DNA of 64,000 bases from Leptasterias polaris (taxonomy: Eukaryota > Echinodermata > Asteroidea > Forcipulatida > Asteriidae), in contig JAZGTN010000022.1 of NCBI GenBank assembly GCA_037783415.1, positions 5,926,001 to 5,990,000 on the forward strand. The letters run 5' to 3'. The translations under genes and the position numbers were made by a program. Under the pieces are notes generated by a model. It saw only the letters and a list, made by a program, of their open reading frames with translations, ran no database searches and had not been told where the DNA came from. Positions 58,851 through 64,000 of this stretch are shown piece after piece; positions within the stretch are counted from its first letter, which is position 1, and each line of letters starts with the position of its first letter.

Positions 58851-60809
58851 ACTGTCTTGCAACTGGAGTATGTTTCCACTGACAATTTCAGAGCTTCACT
58901 TGATCTTTTTGTTTTCTTCAAATTCCAATATGTAATTGAAATGACTTTTCCCAACAAAATTGATTGAATGGACCGCAAACACAGTTATGTGTTACGTAAC
59001 CGTTATTATATAAGTGGAATCGTTTAATAGCTGCGGTTTCTCGATCCATGCAGGAGTTCCTCGCAGTCCTCTATTAATAGTAATACTTTAGACCATGTTA
59101 CCTTTGTTTACAGAGTGGTGACCTCGTACATTCTAATGCATTTCCTGGCGGGCAAGATACTACACAGGCTATATGGGAAAATTTACATTTTGTGTCATAA
59201 TTTTCACATAAATTCAAATTTTACAAAAGCAACAGCTGTACAGCTTTTGAGATGTCCCCCCCCCCTTTTTCATATCAAAAGTTGAGAAAAATTAGACAGT
59301 GCAATCTCTGTAAAACATAGGATTTGTTGTATTCTTCCATCGAGCTGTGTACAAAATGTGCCTGCAGGAAGTCCAGGCTCTGTGGCTCTTTTGTAAACAT
59401 GTGATGTCACAGGTCACATAATGGTCAATAGCAGGTTGGTATCCCTACTCATTGTAAACATTGTGACGTAATCCTGGCTCGTTAAACAGTGACCTTAGAT
59501 TGAGGTCAATTACAGGCATGTCGTAATAATGCGACTGCCCCTTGCATTTACCCAGGGAGATAGTCCAGATTATAGAAGATCAGTTGGAGAATAACCCCTA
59601 ATCGAAGGCAAATAAATCCGGGGAATTCCCCCAACCGACCAGCAGATTGAAACTACATGAAGTATACGTGTTGTGTTTTGCTTTCCTGTCTTTAGACCCT
59701 AACGGGATGTGATGTTTGTTAGCTTTATGCCTGGCCGAACTGCTTCCATCGATCGATTAAAGGTGATGTGTACCACTGCTACCATAATAGTCTTGGAGAA
59801 CGGTTGATTGTCAAATTGTACAAAAACATTCAGGGTAAAATTGACGGTCTTTCGAGACTCTGAGTTTAATATATCAGTGCCTACGTCACAATGCAAGTGA
59901 CCTTTTAAAAAATTGAAATCACCAGATTCAAAGCGTTGTTTGTTTTGTTTCAAGATGTCACGTGTGGGAAAGTCACTCAAAACATTGCATAACATATTTT
60001 GACGAGGTAATTTTCAGTGAGCTATTTTTATCAAACAATTACAATACACTGAGTATACATGACGCCAACTTGCAGTATCGTTAAAGCCTTAACTAAAGTA
60101 GTGACCCAGACGACTGATCCACGTATCAAATAAATCAAATGGGCCTGATGCATTTCTGGCTAAACAACAAACAACCGTTGGTTTGAAACGGGCAAACTGA
60201 ATAGTACAGATGGCGTATCTTTTAGGTTATGATGTTGAACTTTTTTACTCACTGGGTGTGTTTTAAGCAACAAAAGACAATCTGAGGATGATAGAGGGGA
60301 AGTTTAAAGTGTCATTTTAATACATTCACTCATGTTAAAACCAAGTTATCTCCCCATTCGGGTCACGATGGCATTTTGCATAAATTCTTTGAGAGGAACT
60401 TTGCGATAGCGCTGTCCGCGTCGGTTGGAAAGGCACAACAATTGTTGAGATTTGTCCAACTTTTTCGAGGGTAAGTTTCACCTTACAAAATACAATCAAA
60501 ACAATCGTTTGATGTTAACGTGGATTGTGACGTTGCAATAGACTGTGCATGTCTCGTGCCAATTCAAACACTTTTTTAAGAAGTGGGGCGGCCCACGTTA
60601 CGTTGCTTCATAACGTGTGGAGGGAAGAGCAATGCACACTTTAACGGTACCAAACCGTTCTGCGCTATAGTCTATTATATTAAAGTATAGGTTAGTAGGC
60701 TTAAAATTGAATAAAACAAAGTTTTTTGAATGTTAGAAACCATAAATAAGTAAATCTTTGTGATAAAGTACAGAAGTACTTCAGCTAAAAGGTCACATGT
60801 AATGATGAT
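58851..60809. other. Gene-free stretch with a palindromic Rel-type site
   Basis: No supported gene. A GC-richer segment at 59400-59660 contains GGGGAATTCCCC (59620-59631). The minus-strand 98-codon frame at 59699-59995 has no context. Confidence 0.45.
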
Positions 60810-60981
60810 GTTAATAGATCGATCCATTAAGCCCCGCCTCCTTACGAGTTGACCAATCACAGCCGCGAAACCTGATCAACATTAGTGCAAAGATCACCAA
60901 ACGGCTCAAATGGTGATCAGATTTGGCGGTTGTGATTGGTCAATGAGAAATGGGCGTGGCTTAATGGATCGGTGTATTGAC
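60810..60981. mobile_element. 172-bp inverted-repeat MITE with CCAAT and GC boxes
   Basis: The outer arms match as inverted repeats: CGATCCATTAAGCC...CGCC and TTGACCAATCACA on the left, with TGATTGGTCAATG and GGGCGTGGCTTAATGGATCG on the right. The homology extends weakly outward through GTTAATAG / GTATTGAC. Each arm carries a CCAAT box and a GC box. The loop of about 60 bp contains TGATCA blocks. No coding capacity; target duplication not resolved. Confidence 0.85.
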
Positions 60982-63549
60982 CCGTATCGTGTTGGACGAA
61001 TCTACCGAATACAACCGTAAAAATACAGAACCGTGATATCAAACTGGTTGAAGACCTACACCCACGATATAAATACGATTGTATAAAAACGGATTATAGC
61101 ATTTGGCAAGGAAAGAACAAAGAAAAAACCAATACATTCAGATTTTATTCACCACAACATAAATTACAGATGTTAATTTTTGCATCGGGGATAATGAATA
61201 TAATTTAGTATTTACCCTACACGATGTGTGTTAAGCACTGTATACTCAGTACTTTCCCGAGTTCTGTGAAACAAAATCAACAGGCAAATCACTCGGGTGA
61301 TACATAAATGACCTTTTAGAATTGAAACAGAATTTAAAATGTTGAAATAGTTTGTGTAATAATTTCTTTGTCGTATTGAACTTGGTCCATTGGGAAAAGT
61401 ATAAATTACGCATACGAAATAACTAAAGCAGTTATAAACACCATACAGGGGTTATATACAACACTACTGAACAATTATTTCCATATGACTCTCTAAGTCG
61501 TCTCTATTTTTTATTTTAACTTGCTTCATGTGTTAGCCATACAGGCTCAGACTGCATGTGTCTAATTATACATAGTCTTTTTGGCATCTATTTATATTTC
61601 CAAGGCTGGTATGACTATTTCGTATGTATTCATCATAATATTCAGGACAGAATCAGAGCTACCATTGATAACATTTTGATGCTGCAAAATGGACACAAAC
61701 ACTGTAACTTGCTGATTACACCACTCAGTTATCGCCAAAATGCCTTCCAAACCACCAATGTTTAGATGTTGAGTGGGTAATGTCATGTTCAATGCCGCTA
61801 TCGTATCCACTGGGGTAGAACGTTGTTCAGTCTCCGCCGTCAAACTGTTTGCATGCGCTTGGCAAGTCAACCAACACCAAACAATATAATATCTCAGCGC
61901 ATAAAAGGACCTATATCGATTCATTGGTTTGTCTGGCTTTTTTTTGCTAAGGTCACCACTTAACAATGACGCCAGACAATACTGTCTAGCAAACACATAA
62001 CAACACGGCTTTGAACTTGGCTGCGATGACCTGTAGACGACAACAACTAAATATGATTTTTATATAATCTGCATGAGTTGAATGCAAACGGATAATCAAC
62101 CCACGTTATCTATGGGGTAAGGTTTAGGTAGATCGTAAACTGCGTGTACACAGGTCATAAGGGCTAGAAAGCAAGTGGAAAGGCCATGTCAATCTAGCGT
62201 ATTGTAAGTAATTTAACAGAATGAATGTGAACTGAATGATTCCACCCTTGACCGATTCGTCTCATATAAACAGTGTTAGTAAATTGAGCGCGAAATTGAG
62301 GAGTGGTAAGCTGTCTAAATGAGGGCGACATACAAGAAACACAACAGGATCAAGATTTTAAAAGGCGAAGAATGACGGCACGATTAATTTTTGGTTTTTT
62401 TTTCTTTATGGGAGGGTTCGAAAAATAACCAACGAGAATCATTGCCCCCTTTTTTCGTTTATACCCTCGAACAATAAAAAAACACACCAACAAATAAACA
62501 AACAGACGCAACAACAAATCGTCTAGACAGCATAAAATAAATACAAACAAACAAACCATGAAATATTAACGAGAAAATTTTAGTGCACTCATGATATCTC
62601 TGTCCAATGTTTCGTTTCCACGCAGCAAAGTGAAAAGCTTGCAAACTAAGGGCACCCGTGCATTCATCGTATGGCAAAAGTTGTTTTATTTGGGTCGGTG
62701 TTACGGAGGGGTGAGTGGTAGTACTTGGAATTGCGACTCAGGTTCAAACGGCTGTTCCGGGTTACGACGCTGGGATTACCCTGCACCCGCCCCAGCGTAC
62801 TACAACTACCGGTACATTCTGTTTTCTGTTTGAAATGAAAACTTTCAATCAGGAAATACAATGAAATACAACGCAAGTGTATTTGAAATTTGACAATGGA
62901 CTCCTGGTATATTTATGTGTCTTTACTGTGACAGAAAACATTGGAACGTTTTTTATTCCCGAAGCTCGGAAATTACACAAAATGTCGTTTGTCACTCTTG
63001 CAAAAATTTAGTGGTTTGAAACACCGTTCAGCTTGCACATAACTTTAAGCACAATGCACTATTTAAAAAATTATATAAATGTGTATCCAATTTGTTTTCT
63101 ACAAAAGTGAAATAATATTAATTTGTTAAATTTAAATTGGTTGCTCATGCAATATAATTTCTTCAATTCTATACAACATTATGATGTTCTTACTATATTA
63201 AGACCAAGTTTTATTTAGAACTGCAAAATATGACAGTGCGCATAGATTTCTCAGCTATAATGACATATTGGTGATTTCCTTGAATAATCTTTGATGAATG
63301 ACTCTGGCTAGATGTTTATGTCAAAGTTTGAACATCCGTAGAGAAAGGACCACTCCTTTTCAGTATGGTTTTAGTTACGTCTTATCTTGACGCAGTCTTA
63401 ACTTCATTCGTAGATTTTGTTGATATTTTTGCGATTATAAGTAAACAATCACTCGATTTGGGAATCGAATTGGGACAGCAGTCCTATTTTGATATTGACT
63501 GTGTAAACGTATTGCAGCGGTGTCCAAACTAGCACAGACGCTAAAGCGG
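60982..63549. other. Gene-free stretch
   Basis: AT-rich. The longest frame (134 codons, minus strand, 61996-61592) has no family motif, splice context or polyadenylation signal and is not accepted as a gene. Nothing else recognised. Confidence 0.45.
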
Positions 63550-64000
63550 TCAATGGTTCTCACAGCACCGCGGGATCTGATGAGTCTAATGGTTGGTTGT
63601 TCACACACAGTGATTGTCTCCCTCTCTCTCTACCCCTTGTGACTTGGCTCAAAATGTGCCAGTTGAGTGCCAATAGTGCATCTTAGGTTGGGAGTCACTG
63701 GCAGTGGAGAATCACTATGACTTGATTAGTTTACCAGTTGCCAACAACACTGCTGGTAATCCTACCATGGCGTAGGGATACTGTACTCAGAACGCCTATA
63801 CCTCATGCATTATTCATGAATGTAATTTATTAAATCATGACGGGAACCAATCAGGGGCGCGCTGGTTGTTATGACTGATGGGCCCAAAGGCCGTGACCGT
63901 GGATACACTGATTAACCATCCGCCAATCAACCTGGTGAACTCGCCTGACATCCCCTGCCATAAAAGGCAAGGGGCCGTCATGGTAACCCGACAGTTTCAA
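63550..64000. promoter_or_regulatory. Promoter-like or enhancer-like block at the right edge
   Basis: Higher GC than the preceding 10 kb. It contains ATGCATTATTCATGAATG (POU/octamer-like, about 63805-63823), CCAAT boxes near 63847 and 63924, GGGGCGCGC, and a perfect CArG box CCATAAAAGG at 63958-63967, which could also serve as a TATA-like element. The order CCAAT - CArG/TATA suits a promoter reading rightwards out of the window. No transcribed exon is visible, so this is a suggestion only. Confidence 0.35.

Noticed and set aside
61592..61996. 134-codon minus-strand frame
   Set aside because: No family motif, splice context or polyadenylation signal; kept out as a probable chance frame.

Overview
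This 64 kb window is AT-rich eukaryotic DNA from a marine invertebrate. An echinoderm, perhaps a sea star, is the best guess. The reasons are introns with GT-AG borders and AATAAA polyadenylation, a tRNA-Leu-headed SINE ending in a GCGCTATATAA-type tail, many short inverted-repeat (MITE-like) elements, and the very frequent palindrome TAGGCCTA. The species call rests on general resemblance of repeat families and has not been checked by search.

Only one protein-coding gene is well supported, on the + strand at the left. It has a penultimate exon (4403-4509) and a terminal exon (4934-6043), joined in frame through a phase-0 intron. They are followed by a 3' UTR with a polyadenylation signal at 6956. 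The visible C-terminal ~404 residues are acidic, then Ser/Thr-rich and basic, apparently disordered, and not recognised. The first 4.4 kb are read as intron or upstream sequence of this gene.

From about 7 kb to the end (57 kb) no convincing coding exon was found on either strand; open frames there are short, unsupported or repeat-derived. The stretch holds (a) non-autonomous mobile elements: a 630-bp Harbinger-like MITE with a TAA duplication, two copies of a ~172-bp MITE carrying CRE and YY1 motifs, a 366-bp inverted-repeat element with relatives, a 170-bp element with CCAAT and GC boxes, three copies of a GGGCCC-ended palindromic repeat, two SINE copies, and Penelope/hammerhead-like motifs; (b) tandem arrays: a 50-bp satellite with higher-order order (49.1-49.65 kb), a 41-bp satellite (57.0-57.8 kb), a 203-bp near-perfect duplication (33.0-33.4 kb) and several minisatellites; (c) GC- or CpG-rich islands at roughly 9.2, 13.5, 15.5, 18.2, 21.4, 22.7, 42.5, 46.7, 55.6 and 63.7 kb, separated by AT-rich sequence. 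These look more like regulatory or conserved non-coding DNA than genes.

The layout fits the 3' end of one gene followed by a gene desert, possibly the regulatory domain of a developmental gene beyond the right edge. That last point is inference. No new multi-gene system, CRISPR array, operon or functional RNA gene could be supported.
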